Shown in pieces: positions 1 through 6,484 of a DNA stretch of 9,337 nt; within the stretch, counting starts at the first letter, position 1; the number at the start of each line of letters is the position of its first letter. The position numbers and the translations under genes were made by a program. Source of the stretch: Moraxellaceae bacterium UBA2031 (lineage in GTDB: Bacteria > Pseudomonadota > Gammaproteobacteria > Pseudomonadales > Moraxellaceae); contig DDBN01000087.1 in the NCBI GenBank assembly GCA_002333145.1, positions 1-9,337 of the forward strand. Direction: 5' to 3'. Below the pieces are notes generated by a model. It did no database searches. It had not been told where the DNA came from and saw only the letters and a list, made by a program, of their open reading frames with translations.

Positions 1-1
1 A

Positions 2-106
2 AATCATGAGAAAAAATTACACTCAGAGGAAGATGCTAAGCGATACGCATCAACTGATGAGGTAATTCGCCATATAGCAAAAATGAAGCTAGTCGTCGGC
101 AAGTGA
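2..106 (+). CDS. C-terminal end of an unidentified protein (partial, 5' truncated by the window)
   Basis: An open frame enters from the left edge and gives 34 residues before a TGA stop at 104-106. The tail is charged and probably helical (HSEEDAKRYASTDEVIRHIA, then KMKLVVGK). It has no stops and plausible amino-acid composition, and it is followed at once by an AT-rich palindrome that could act as a terminator. The gene is not recognised. Its place just upstream of a MobC-type gene suggests another island gene, perhaps a small plasmid- or phage-type accessory protein, but nothing in the visible part proves this. A short open frame at a window edge can also occur by chance. Confidence 0.45.
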   Translation, partial: NHEKKLHSEEDAKRYASTDEVIRHIAKMKLVVGK

Positions 107-111
107 GCATT

Positions 112-135
112 AAAAATTCTTCATGAATAATTTTT
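112..135. terminator. AT-rich near-perfect palindrome, possible terminator
   Basis: The two arms, AAAAATT at 112-118 and AATTTTT at 129-135, flank an inner palindrome TTCATGAA (120-127). Only the pair C119/T128 is mismatched in the 24-base symmetric block. It begins five bases after the stop of the partial gene and ends in a T run, so it could be a weak intrinsic terminator working in both directions. The stem is AT-rich and lacks the usual GC core. A protein-binding site in the transfer-origin region is an alternative. Confidence 0.35.
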
Positions 136-147
136 GTTGCGAATAGG

Positions 148-192
148 ATACTACTGCAGGATAGGCTAAACGCCGGTAGAGTATGCGCCTAT
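148..192 (+). other. Candidate origin of transfer (oriT) with IncQ-like nick region
   Basis: An imperfect inverted repeat, ATACTACTG (148-156) and CGGTAGAGTAT (174-184), has a two-base bulge and one G-T pair. It is followed directly by GCGCC. IncQ/R1162-type origins have the same order: an inverted repeat, then CCGGTA close to an ATGCG^CC nick site. Here CCGGTA is at 173-178 and ATGCGCC at 183-189, which would put the nick between 187 and 188. A second inverted repeat, ATAGGC (161-166) and GCCTAT (187-192), overlaps it. The site is about 45 bases upstream of the MobC-type gene, where an oriT is expected. The likeness was judged by eye from memory of the IncQ sequence. Confidence 0.35.
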
Positions 193-236
193 GGCACATA
201 TATTTATATTCCCCAAATAATTAGACGAAAAGACTT

Positions 237-797
237 ATGGAAAAACCTACTGGGAAAATAAATCTCTACTTAGGCAACTTAAAAGAGCCTTGGGTGAATT
301 ACTGCAAATCGCTAGGCTTAAAGCCTGGAGCAGCACTAAGACAAGCAGTTGAAAAACAACTGCAACAACACGGCAAAATGACGGAAGAAGAAAAACTAGC
401 AGATGCTAAGCAATACACCCAAACCAAAGAAGCGCCGGACGATGAACCAAAATTTAGGTATGAAATTTTGCTCACCGAGTCGGAGCTAAAGGCACTAACA
501 GAAAGAGCAGAAGCAGAACGAACCTCAAAACGCAGATGGATCGTTGATGCAATCCGTATTGGCTTAACCAATGAAGCACAGTTCTCAATGGATGAGATTG
601 ACGCGCTAGGCGAGTCAAACTATCAGCTACTAGCACTTGGCAGGAACCTTAACCAGATAGCCAAAGCTATAAATCAATCAGGCATTCAGAATTTTGACGC
701 ATCTGAAATTCAGAAAATTCGACAGCTCATAGATAAGCACACCGAAAAAGTTAGCACCGCAATTGGCGCGAGCTTACATCGATGGCTAATCGCGTAG
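237..797 (+). CDS. mobC: MobC-like plasmid mobilization relaxosome accessory protein
   Basis: This 186-residue protein probably binds DNA at an origin of transfer and helps a relaxase nick it during conjugative mobilisation. Residues 6-42 (KINLYLGNLKEPW onward) and 73-110 (a short strand, then ELKALTERAE and RRWIVDAIRIGL) each look like a ribbon-helix-helix DNA-binding unit. Residues 125-147 carry the MobC signature, with LGRNLNQIAKAIN at 134-146. The last 40 residues look like a helix ending in LHRWLIA. The ATG at 237 follows only a weak purine stretch, so the start is reasonable but not strongly supported. In known mobilisation cassettes mobC is next to, and often overlaps, the relaxase gene. 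Here about 235 bases without a gene follow, then a convergent acyltransferase gene. The relaxase may be elsewhere or lost. Family assignment is fairly secure; activity is not. Confidence 0.8.
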   Translation: MEKPTGKINLYLGNLKEPWVNYCKSLGLKPGAALRQAVEKQLQQHGKMTEEEKLADAKQYTQTKEAPDDEPKFRYEILLTESELKALTERAEAERTSKRRWIVDAIRIGLTNEAQFSMDEIDALGESNYQLLALGRNLNQIAKAINQSGIQNFDASEIQKIRQLIDKHTEKVSTAIGASLHRWLIA

Positions 798-1032
798 TCT
801 AATATTTTCTGCGCAAACAACGACTCTCTCTATTATTTGTGTACCGCTTAGCTTTTCTAATCTAAATTGATAGTTTAGCAGCACCTAGTAGATCGTGAAA
901 TGCACAGCATATCGCCAGCATGGCTTTCGGAGACCAATAACTACTTATAACAAATTAAACCTAATGGCATGCGTATGACTTGCTGCCGAGCAAATCTCCA
1001 AAAGCACGATCGCTTCGATTTAATAATATTTG

Positions 1033-3006
1033 TCAATTAAAAATCTGATCAAACATCGGCACTAAAAATTTATTACCGTATTCACTCAAGTGATCATCAT
1101 CGTAATACAGCGGACGGCCACCCCGTGAACCATAGCAATACCGATCATCGCAAAGGTAAGGGAGCGGGTTAAGTATTGTCAACCCGCATTGTTTGGCGGC
1201 TTGGTCCTGGGCATCCCAGATGAATTTATGGCGTTTATAGTATTCTTCAATGCTGATTTTTATATCGTCATTACCGCGGCCAAGTAGTATATTTCTTGAT
1301 AATTTTTTAGGCACATCAACGCCCATTTCAGGGATAGGTCTAACTAAGTAAACTGGGCGATGTTTTGCAAGCATACAACTTGTTTCAATTAAGGAGTTCT
1401 TAAACTGCGCCTGAAGGGTAGGATCAAGTCCAAATTCTATTTTTTTTGTGAAATAAATTCTTGCTTTACCTAGCATATTTTCAGGCTCTTCATTGCCATT
1501 AATTAAAGCCCTAGTGATCCTACTAACCATCACTAAAGGAAAGTTATCGCCAGAAATGTCAAGCTTTGCAAAAACAGCATTATTAAATTTATAGCAGCCT
1601 GGTGCTTTTTCTAAATCGTTAAATTTTGCATTAATCAGCGTTGGGCATGCTGCTCTCGACCAATATAAGGTACTTTTTTTATACTTTTCTGCCGCGGTTC
1701 CTAACGCTGTAAAAGTAGCATCAGCATGCGAATCACCAACTAGGTAAACACCTAATGGGGACTCATTGAATTGACAATCAACAGGTCTATTAGTTTTACT
1801 GCTAGTTAGGTAGCATTTATTTTGGTAAGTATTTCTATTTTTAGCTTCATTTGCAGCCATCTGAACTTCGGCAGTTAGCCGGTCTTTAAAATCAAACAGC
1901 CGCACTCCCACTGCTGCCGTTCCGACCAATATTCCAACCCCGCCTAGTATCAGCACTTGCTTAAAAATACCTACAGAGCCCAGGTAAATACGCGTCGGAG
2001 TTTCTATCCAACGATAAGATAGATGACCAAGCAAAAGGCTCAGCGCAAAAGCACTCAACACCCACAGGTAGTCGTTATGTAAATCAGCAAAGTATAAGGC
2101 GACCACTAGCGGCCAATGCCATAGATATAGTGAGTAGGATCGATCACCTAGCCATGTCGCCAACGGGTTAGACATGATTTTTGCTTGCGTATGTTGCGCG
2201 ATAATAATTAGTACTGTGCCAAAGACCGGTAACAACGCCCAACCCGATGGCCAAGCAAGGCTCGTGTCAATTAAAAATGCAGCTACAACCCAAAAGGCAA
2301 AGCCTAACCAAAACATCGGCTTCGAGTAACGCTGCAAGCTTGGCATTTCACGGCCAACTAAAAATGCCAAACCACCAGCCACAAGCTCCCAACCTCGTGT
2401 CGGCAACAAATAAAAGGCTGCTGTAGGTTTCCAATCACTAGCAATGATGCTCAAAGCTAAAGAGGCAAGGCAGGCTAATCCTAAGCCCCAAAAAATAGTT
2501 TTTAGCTGTGGCTTAATTTTCCACAACAACATAACAAATAACGGAAACAGTACATAAAACTGAAACTCAATCCCTAGCGACCACGTGTGTAGCAACCATT
2601 TCTCTTGAGCCCCAGTGTCAAAATAGCCTGCAGAACGCCAATAACCAATATTAGATAGGAAGCCCAATGAGTATGCCGACTGTGTTCCCAAAGACTGATA
2701 GTCAGGTGTCGGCAACCAAAACCAACCCAATCCCAGCAAGACAATTAACAAAAATATTAGCGCAGGAACAATTCGGCGTATGCGTGCTAAATAGAACTGC
2801 CAAAGTGAAAAGCTATTACGCTCTAAGCCTTTGACTACAATCGCAGTCATTAAAAACCCAGAAATAACAAAGAAAATATCCACACCAATAAATCCAGCAC
2901 TTGCACCTGGTATTTTAAAGTGGAACATCAAAACTGCGATGACTGCCCACGCACGTAAGCCATGTATGTCTTTGCGATAAGTTATGGGGGTTGCTGCTGT
3001 AGTCAT
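1033..3006 (-). CDS. Membrane acyltransferase 3 with C-terminal SGNH domain (OafA-like O-acetyltransferase)
   Basis: This protein probably adds acetyl or another acyl group to a surface polysaccharide such as O-antigen, working in the inner membrane with a periplasmic second domain. The N-terminal half is an acyltransferase-3 domain: DIHGLRAWAVIAV at 13-25, the conserved His in MFHF at position 29, then GVDIFFVISGF at 41-51. About ten hydrophobic membrane segments reach to about residue 370. The C-terminal part is an SGNH hydrolase-like domain, with GDSH at 424-427 (Ser426) and DDDH at 636-639, giving the Asp/His pair. I chose the ATG at 3006 (657 residues) because AAAGGA lies 11 bases upstream. 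A TTG at 3030 would add eight residues but has no good ribosome site. It is a single gene convergent with mobC. Its AT-rich composition fits island cargo. Such genes can change serotype and phage receptors; the exact acyl group and acceptor cannot be told. Confidence 0.9.
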   Translation of the reverse strand: MTTAATPITYRKDIHGLRAWAVIAVLMFHFKIPGASAGFIGVDIFFVISGFLMTAIVVKGLERNSFSLWQFYLARIRRIVPALIFLLIVLLGLGWFWLPTPDYQSLGTQSAYSLGFLSNIGYWRSAGYFDTGAQEKWLLHTWSLGIEFQFYVLFPLFVMLLWKIKPQLKTIFWGLGLACLASLALSIIASDWKPTAAFYLLPTRGWELVAGGLAFLVGREMPSLQRYSKPMFWLGFAFWVVAAFLIDTSLAWPSGWALLPVFGTVLIIIAQHTQAKIMSNPLATWLGDRSYSLYLWHWPLVVALYFADLHNDYLWVLSAFALSLLLGHLSYRWIETPTRIYLGSVGIFKQVLILGGVGILVGTAAVGVRLFDFKDRLTAEVQMAANEAKNRNTYQNKCYLTSSKTNRPVDCQFNESPLGVYLVGDSHADATFTALGTAAEKYKKSTLYWSRAACPTLINAKFNDLEKAPGCYKFNNAVFAKLDISGDNFPLVMVSRITRALINGNEEPENMLGKARIYFTKKIEFGLDPTLQAQFKNSLIETSCMLAKHRPVYLVRPIPEMGVDVPKKLSRNILLGRGNDDIKISIEEYYKRHKFIWDAQDQAAKQCGLTILNPLPYLCDDRYCYGSRGGRPLYYDDDHLSEYGNKFLVPMFDQIFN

Positions 3007-3168
3007 GCTAGCTTCAGTCCTTTGAGTCAATGCAAGAAATTTTACCCCAGCAGCTAGCCCATGTCGTCACTAACTAACTGTGCTGACGACTTTGTACCCT
3101 TAGCTATGTCTGATCGGAACCTAGCCCTCTCAGCAGCCCACTTCATCATTAGACTACATACGGACCTC

Positions 3169-3300
3169 TATCAAATTGGGTATCAAAAGGTACAGTAGCA
3201 GTACAGTGCTCAGTTTTGCCTACTTTCGCTTAACTACGCTAAGCTACTGATTATAAACAACTGTACTGATCGCTAAGCTACGCTGAATTCCGCTTAACTA
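3169..3300. repeat. Cluster of short direct and inverted repeats beside the att site (possible integrase arm sites)
   Basis: Repeated words seen here are TATCAAA at 3169 and 3181; GTACAGT at 3190 and 3201 with its inverse ACTGTAC at 3260; TACTGAT at 3245 and 3264; CGCTTAACTA at 3227 and 3291; and CGCTAAGCTAC at 3237 and 3271. Together with TTGGGTATCAAAAGGTAC (3176-3193) they fill the space just left of the tRNA fragment. Tyrosine recombinases of tRNA-targeting elements bind arm-type repeats on the element side of the core site. That role is inferred from position and repetition only. Confidence 0.55.
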
Positions 3301-3327
3301 TCATTAACTTATTGATTTATATGGCAA

Positions 3328-3372
3328 CTCATAATCCTTTGGTCGACGGTTCAAGTCCGTCCGGGCCCACCA
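3328..3372 (+). pseudogene. 3' fragment of tRNA-Met(CAT), putative attachment site
   Basis: The sequence can be read as the 3' part of a tRNA: anticodon loop CTCATAA (3328-3334, anticodon CAT at 3330-3332), 3' anticodon stem TCCTT (3335-3339), variable loop TGGTC (3340-3344), T stem GACGG/CCGTC (3345-3349, 3357-3361) around TTCAAGT, acceptor strand CGGGCCC (3362-3368), discriminator A and CCA (3370-3372). The loop suits an elongator Met tRNA. The 5' half is missing: the bases before the loop do not pair with TCCTT, and no GGGCCCG strand lies upstream. A break at the anticodon loop is typical of integrase crossover in a tRNA gene, so this is read as the duplicated att core and not a functional tRNA. 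Confidence 0.85.
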
Positions 3373-3608
3373 ATTTAATCAGTAACTTGCAAAAAATCCT
3401 CCGCGCAAAAAGGCACTAGCCTCAATTCGTTAGATGCCTTCACTAAGCGAGCTTACTATTCTCGTCAATCGGCAGACGCCATTCTCATTTCAATAAATCC
3501 CATTGATCCGCCTCATGTCTCAGCGCCCAAGCATTGGCTGCTTTATTAATAGCAGAATAGACCAAGCAAATTGATAGCACCATTCAAACTATAAAGCACA
3601 GGCTCCGT

Positions 3609-4418
3609 TCAGTTTGGCCCGCGGTAGGCATTGCGAATACTACGGTCGGACACCCAGCGGCTGATGCCTGGGAAGTGACGAATGCCAAATGTCATCAACC
3701 GTGTTTGCCTCCCTGGAATAATCAAAAAAGAGCCTAGGCCAAGACCTGCTATAACCCCGTCCACTACTGTGTCGACATCAAGCTTGGGGATAGTCTGAGC
3801 GTGGGCCTGATTTTCTGGAGTGCGTGACTGGTCAAGTGCATCAACCATTGGCGAATCAAACTCGGGAGGGCAAACAACCTGTACTTTAATGCCTTGTGGC
3901 TTCATTTCCGCCCGCAGCGACTCAGAAAAACCAAGTAAGGCATACTTGGAGCTGCAATACGCGGAATAGCCAAATACCCCCGTCAATGCGGCTACCGAAG
4001 CAATATTCACAATATGGCCTCGACCTGATTTTTTCAGGTGTGGCAGTGCTGCGCGAGTAGCACGAACTGCACCAAAAAAATTGATGTCCAGCGTTTGGCG
4101 GTAATCTTGCTCTGTCAGCTTTTCAATATAGCCCTCGCGCAAAATGCCTGCTGAGTTTATCAACAGGTCCAAACCACCCATTGCCTCTACCACACGGTTA
4201 ATATCCATCTCTATGTTTGGGCCGCTGACATCACTTACTTGTATACCAACACGCCCCCCTGGCACCTGCTTATTCAGTTGGTCCACTGCGGCCGCGAGCT
4301 TAAGGGGATCGCGGGCGAGCAGCGTTACATAGTCACCTTGACGAAGAAAAGGAGTGGCCAGGGCAAGGCCTAGGCCGGAGGAGCCACCAGTGATGAGCAC
4401 ACGACGGGGATTAGTCAT
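3609..4418 (-). CDS. Short-chain dehydrogenase/reductase, last gene of the GMC operon
   Basis: This is a 269-residue classical SDR that should reduce or oxidise an alcohol or ketone with NAD(P)(H). Visible motifs are TGGSSGLG at 10-17 (cofactor loop), NSAG at 88-91, and the tetrad N113, S141, Y154 and K158 (YCSSK). The tail after residue 225 holds a hydrophobic stretch (FLIIPGRQTRLMTFGI) and a basic end. Together with CPPEFDSPMV at 183-192, this recalls the 3-ketodihydrosphingosine reductase-like group of SDRs that act on lipid ketones. The ATG at 4418 overlaps the end of the GMC gene by eight bases and has AAGGA eight bases upstream inside that gene, so the two are almost certainly co-transcribed and perhaps act in sequence on one substrate. 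The SDR family is certain; the substrate is inferred only loosely. Confidence 0.88.
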   Translation of the reverse strand: MTNPRRVLITGGSSGLGLALATPFLRQGDYVTLLARDPLKLAAAVDQLNKQVPGGRVGIQVSDVSGPNIEMDINRVVEAMGGLDLLINSAGILREGYIEKLTEQDYRQTLDINFFGAVRATRAALPHLKKSGRGHIVNIASVAALTGVFGYSAYCSSKYALLGFSESLRAEMKPQGIKVQVVCPPEFDSPMVDALDQSRTPENQAHAQTIPKLDVDTVVDGVIAGLGLGSFLIIPGRQTRLMTFGIRHFPGISRWVSDRSIRNAYRGPN

Positions 4419-6009
4419 GAGTTATTTCCTTTTGTGGAAAACGCGATGCAAACCGCTCGGCAAATGCGGCAATGGTGAGACTGGGATTGACACCAACATT
4501 AGCGGGAATGGCTGCACCATCCACCACATAGAGTCCTGGACACTCAAAGACCTCATGATTGATATTGATCACGCCTTCTGCTGAGTTTGCGCCCATCACC
4601 GCACCACCCAGAATATGAGCGGTCACCGACATATTACCGATGCTCTCCACAATCATATTTTGGGGGATTCCCCCACTTACTTCGGCTACCGCGCGCGCCG
4701 CTGCATTGGCCTGTGGAAGGAACGACGGCGTACGTCCACCTTTACCAAGCCTTGATCTAAGCCCGTAGCGGAATCCCCTGAATATGGTCCGGCCATAACA
4801 AAAATCAAGCTCGTTGTCGGCGGCCTGCATAACGGTGAGATATGTTGTGCGCTTATACCAGTTGCGCGCAAAGTAAACATGCAACGCATCAATAGGCTGC
4901 GTGAAATAAGCGAGTAGAGTACGCAATGCACGGCGGAGAGGCTGAGGATCGTCTACCATTGGCACCATGTAGAATTTCATCATGCCATAGCTTGGCGGCA
5001 ACCTGTTTTGTGTGAGATGTGTTTCTTCATCGGCATAAAAGTGCGTGGATATAGACGCACCTTTTGTCACATCAACATCGGGATCACGCGCCATTATCCC
5101 TACTAGCGCCTCACTATTGGTTCGCACACGCTTCCCAAGCATCGTCGATACATTTGGTAGCGTTCGATAGCGGTCGCGCGAAGCGAACATAATTTCCTGA
5201 GAGCCCAGTGCCCCTGCAGAAAGAATTACTTGTCGAGCACGCATGGGCGCATAAGTAATATTACTATCCCAAGGATGTTGCAGATGTAGCCAGTACCCGC
5301 CATCAGAGGCAGGCTCCACATGAGTAACCTTACGCTCAGGAAGTATTTCGACTCCCTTCTTTTCCGCAAAATAAAGGTAATTTTTATCTAGAGAGTTCTT
5401 TGCACCGATCGTACAGCCAGTAAAGCATCGTCCGCATTGAGTGCAACCTTGGCGGTCTGGGCCATTTCCAGAAAAGAATGGATCAGGCGATATCTTATTT
5501 GGGTTGCCAAAGAAGATACCCTGTGGCACTGATCCAAAAGTATCAGCCACTCCCATTTTTTCAGCTGCTTTCTGTAGCCACTCATCTTGAATGCCGCGAT
5601 AGGGATTATCACTGATACCAAGCATTCGCCGAGCCTCTTCATAGTGCGGCGCCAGTTCTTGCTGCCAGTCTTGATTAAGATGCGCCCATGCAGGGTCACG
5701 GTAGAATTTTTCTTTCGGTTGCAGTAAGACCGCACCATAAACATTGCTGCCTCCCCCAACACCAATACCGCGCAGCAATGCAACATGCTGAAATATTTCC
5801 TGGGCAAAGAAGCCCTTGAGCCCTAATTTAGGCATCCAGGCTAATGCCTTCTGGCTGGTGGCTGCCTTTTCGAAATCATCCTTCGTCAGGCGTCGCCCCA
5901 TCTCCAAAATCGCAACTTTCCAGCCCTTCTCAGCCAGGCGCAGCGCGCTAACGCTGCCACCGAAACCTGAACCAACAATAATAACGTCATAGTCAAACGA
6001 ATTGATCAT
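4411..6009 (-). CDS. GMC-family FAD oxidoreductase, cholesterol-oxidase-like with four-cysteine motif
   Basis: This 532-residue flavoprotein probably oxidises a sterol or other bulky hydrophobic alcohol. The FAD-binding fold starts at once, with VGSGFGG at 12-18 and the ribose-binding acid E36 in AILE. GIGVGGGSNV at 81-90 matches the second GMC nucleotide motif. Near the C-terminus AHILGG places His465, and NVGVNPSLTI places Asn508, where cholesterol oxidases have their catalytic His and Asn. C189, C192, C195 and C199 form a ferredoxin-like CxxCxxCxxxC pattern. From memory, similar cysteines occur in actinobacterial ChoD-type proteins; whether they bind a cluster is unknown. No export signal is seen, so it is probably cytoplasmic. 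The ATG at 6009 overlaps the upstream stop by ATGA. The family is secure; a steroid substrate is plausible, and long-chain alcohols are an alternative. Confidence 0.88.
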   Translation of the reverse strand: MINSFDYDVIIVGSGFGGSVSALRLAEKGWKVAILEMGRRLTKDDFEKAATSQKALAWMPKLGLKGFFAQEIFQHVALLRGIGVGGGSNVYGAVLLQPKEKFYRDPAWAHLNQDWQQELAPHYEEARRMLGISDNPYRGIQDEWLQKAAEKMGVADTFGSVPQGIFFGNPNKISPDPFFSGNGPDRQGCTQCGRCFTGCTIGAKNSLDKNYLYFAEKKGVEILPERKVTHVEPASDGGYWLHLQHPWDSNITYAPMRARQVILSAGALGSQEIMFASRDRYRTLPNVSTMLGKRVRTNSEALVGIMARDPDVDVTKGASISTHFYADEETHLTQNRLPPSYGMMKFYMVPMVDDPQPLRRALRTLLAYFTQPIDALHVYFARNWYKRTTYLTVMQAADNELDFCYGRTIFRGFRYGLRSRLGKGGRTPSFLPQANAAARAVAEVSGGIPQNMIVESIGNMSVTAHILGGAVMGANSAEGVININHEVFECPGLYVVDGAAIPANVGVNPSLTIAAFAERFASRFPQKEITHD

Positions 6010-6461
6010 GACTCACGTACCAGTAGGAAGGGAAAACAAAAATGGCGAAGTACTGGGATATCGACAATGGTAATACCGAGTAGTGTGCGGTCATCAACAG
6101 CACGAATCTCATCCCGCACCCAGCACCAAGGAATAGGGGCTTCTGCACCGTAACGCAACGCAACGCCAAGCTTACCATCAATCATGGAGATGCCTTCCTC
6201 TACTGTCATTACAAGGGCTTCAACAAAATCGTTATTCTTGCGCAATATATTGGTCGCAGAGACAGGAGTCAGGAACTTCTTGCCTTGCCAGTATGGCAAC
6301 CCCGCGACATGCACACTCGGAAAACCACTGATACGGTACCAAGCTGGCCCAATAAAACTGGCACGAAAAAAACCATCGCGCATTGCTTGTTCAGGTACAG
6401 GTAATGAAGCAAATAGTTTTTTCAGCTCTCGAATTGATGCAGTGTGGTACGAAGGCTTCAT
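6006..6461 (-). CDS. Conserved-looking protein of unknown function in the GMC/SDR operon
   Basis: The product is 151 residues with no signal peptide and no membrane segment. I do not recognise the family. It begins with a helix (IRELKKLFASLP), then MRDGFFRASFIGPAWYRI at about 27-44. The rest looks rich in strands, ending in PWCWVRDEIRAVDDRTLLG, then ITIVDIPVLRHF. Alternating hydrophobic strands and a closing hydrophobic edge suggest a small beta-barrel or lipocalin-like fold that could hold a hydrophobic ligand; this is only an impression. I prefer the ATG at 6461, which has GGAG eight bases upstream. A TTG at 6488 would overlap the tetR stop. Its own stop overlaps the GMC start by ATGA, so it is translationally coupled to the oxidoreductase and likely serves the same pathway, for instance as a ligand carrier or an unrecognised enzyme. 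Confidence 0.75.
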   Translation of the reverse strand: MKPSYHTASIRELKKLFASLPVPEQAMRDGFFRASFIGPAWYRISGFPSVHVAGLPYWQGKKFLTPVSATNILRKNNDFVEALVMTVEEGISMIDGKLGVALRYGAEAPIPWCWVRDEIRAVDDRTLLGITIVDIPVLRHFCFPFLLVRES

Positions 6462-6484
6462 ATACTGTTCTCCAGAAGAGTGAC

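Larger units (their letters stand above)
1..3372. mobile_element. Right-hand end of a genomic island integrated at a tRNA-Met gene (partial)
   Basis: This is inferred from four things seen together: a mobilisation gene of the MobC type, a surface-modification cargo gene, visibly more AT-rich sequence than the DNA to the right, and a 3' tRNA-Met fragment at the boundary. Elements integrated by tyrosine recombinases into tRNA 3' ends leave an intact tRNA at one end and a duplicate of its 3' part at the other. The fragment reads on the plus strand, so the element should lie to its left and the intact tRNA at the unseen left end. No integrase gene is visible here. The left limit is unknown because the window begins inside the element. 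It could be an integrative mobilizable element or a decayed island. Confidence 0.55.
3007..3608. other. Non-coding island-chromosome junction
   Basis: No convincing gene is seen in this stretch. It holds, in order, the leader of the acyltransferase gene, a gapped inverted repeat GTCGTCA/TGACGAC (3063-3069 and 3084-3090), the short-repeat cluster, the tRNA-Met fragment, and about 235 bases of flank up to the short-chain dehydrogenase stop. The flank contains only weak hairpins, such as CTGCT/AGCAG at 3538-3555, and no recognised gene remnant. If the tRNA fragment marks an attachment site, the flank is the DNA that originally lay downstream of the tRNA. Confidence 0.6.

Noticed and set aside
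3063..3090. GTCGTCA/TGACGAC inverted repeat as a terminator
   Set aside because: The stem is only seven base pairs with a 14-base loop, and no gene ends nearby on the plus strand. At most it is an operator-like site upstream of the acyltransferase gene.
3169..3300. CRISPR-like array
   Set aside because: The repeats are too short (7-11 bases), mixed in type and orientation, and irregularly spaced.
3300..3372. A complete functional tRNA-Met gene
   Set aside because: The 5' acceptor strand, D arm and 5' anticodon stem are absent; the bases before the anticodon loop do not pair with TCCTT.
5388..5807. 139-residue minus-strand frame inside the GMC gene
   Set aside because: It is an alternative frame of the same strand within a well-supported flavoprotein and shows no domain.
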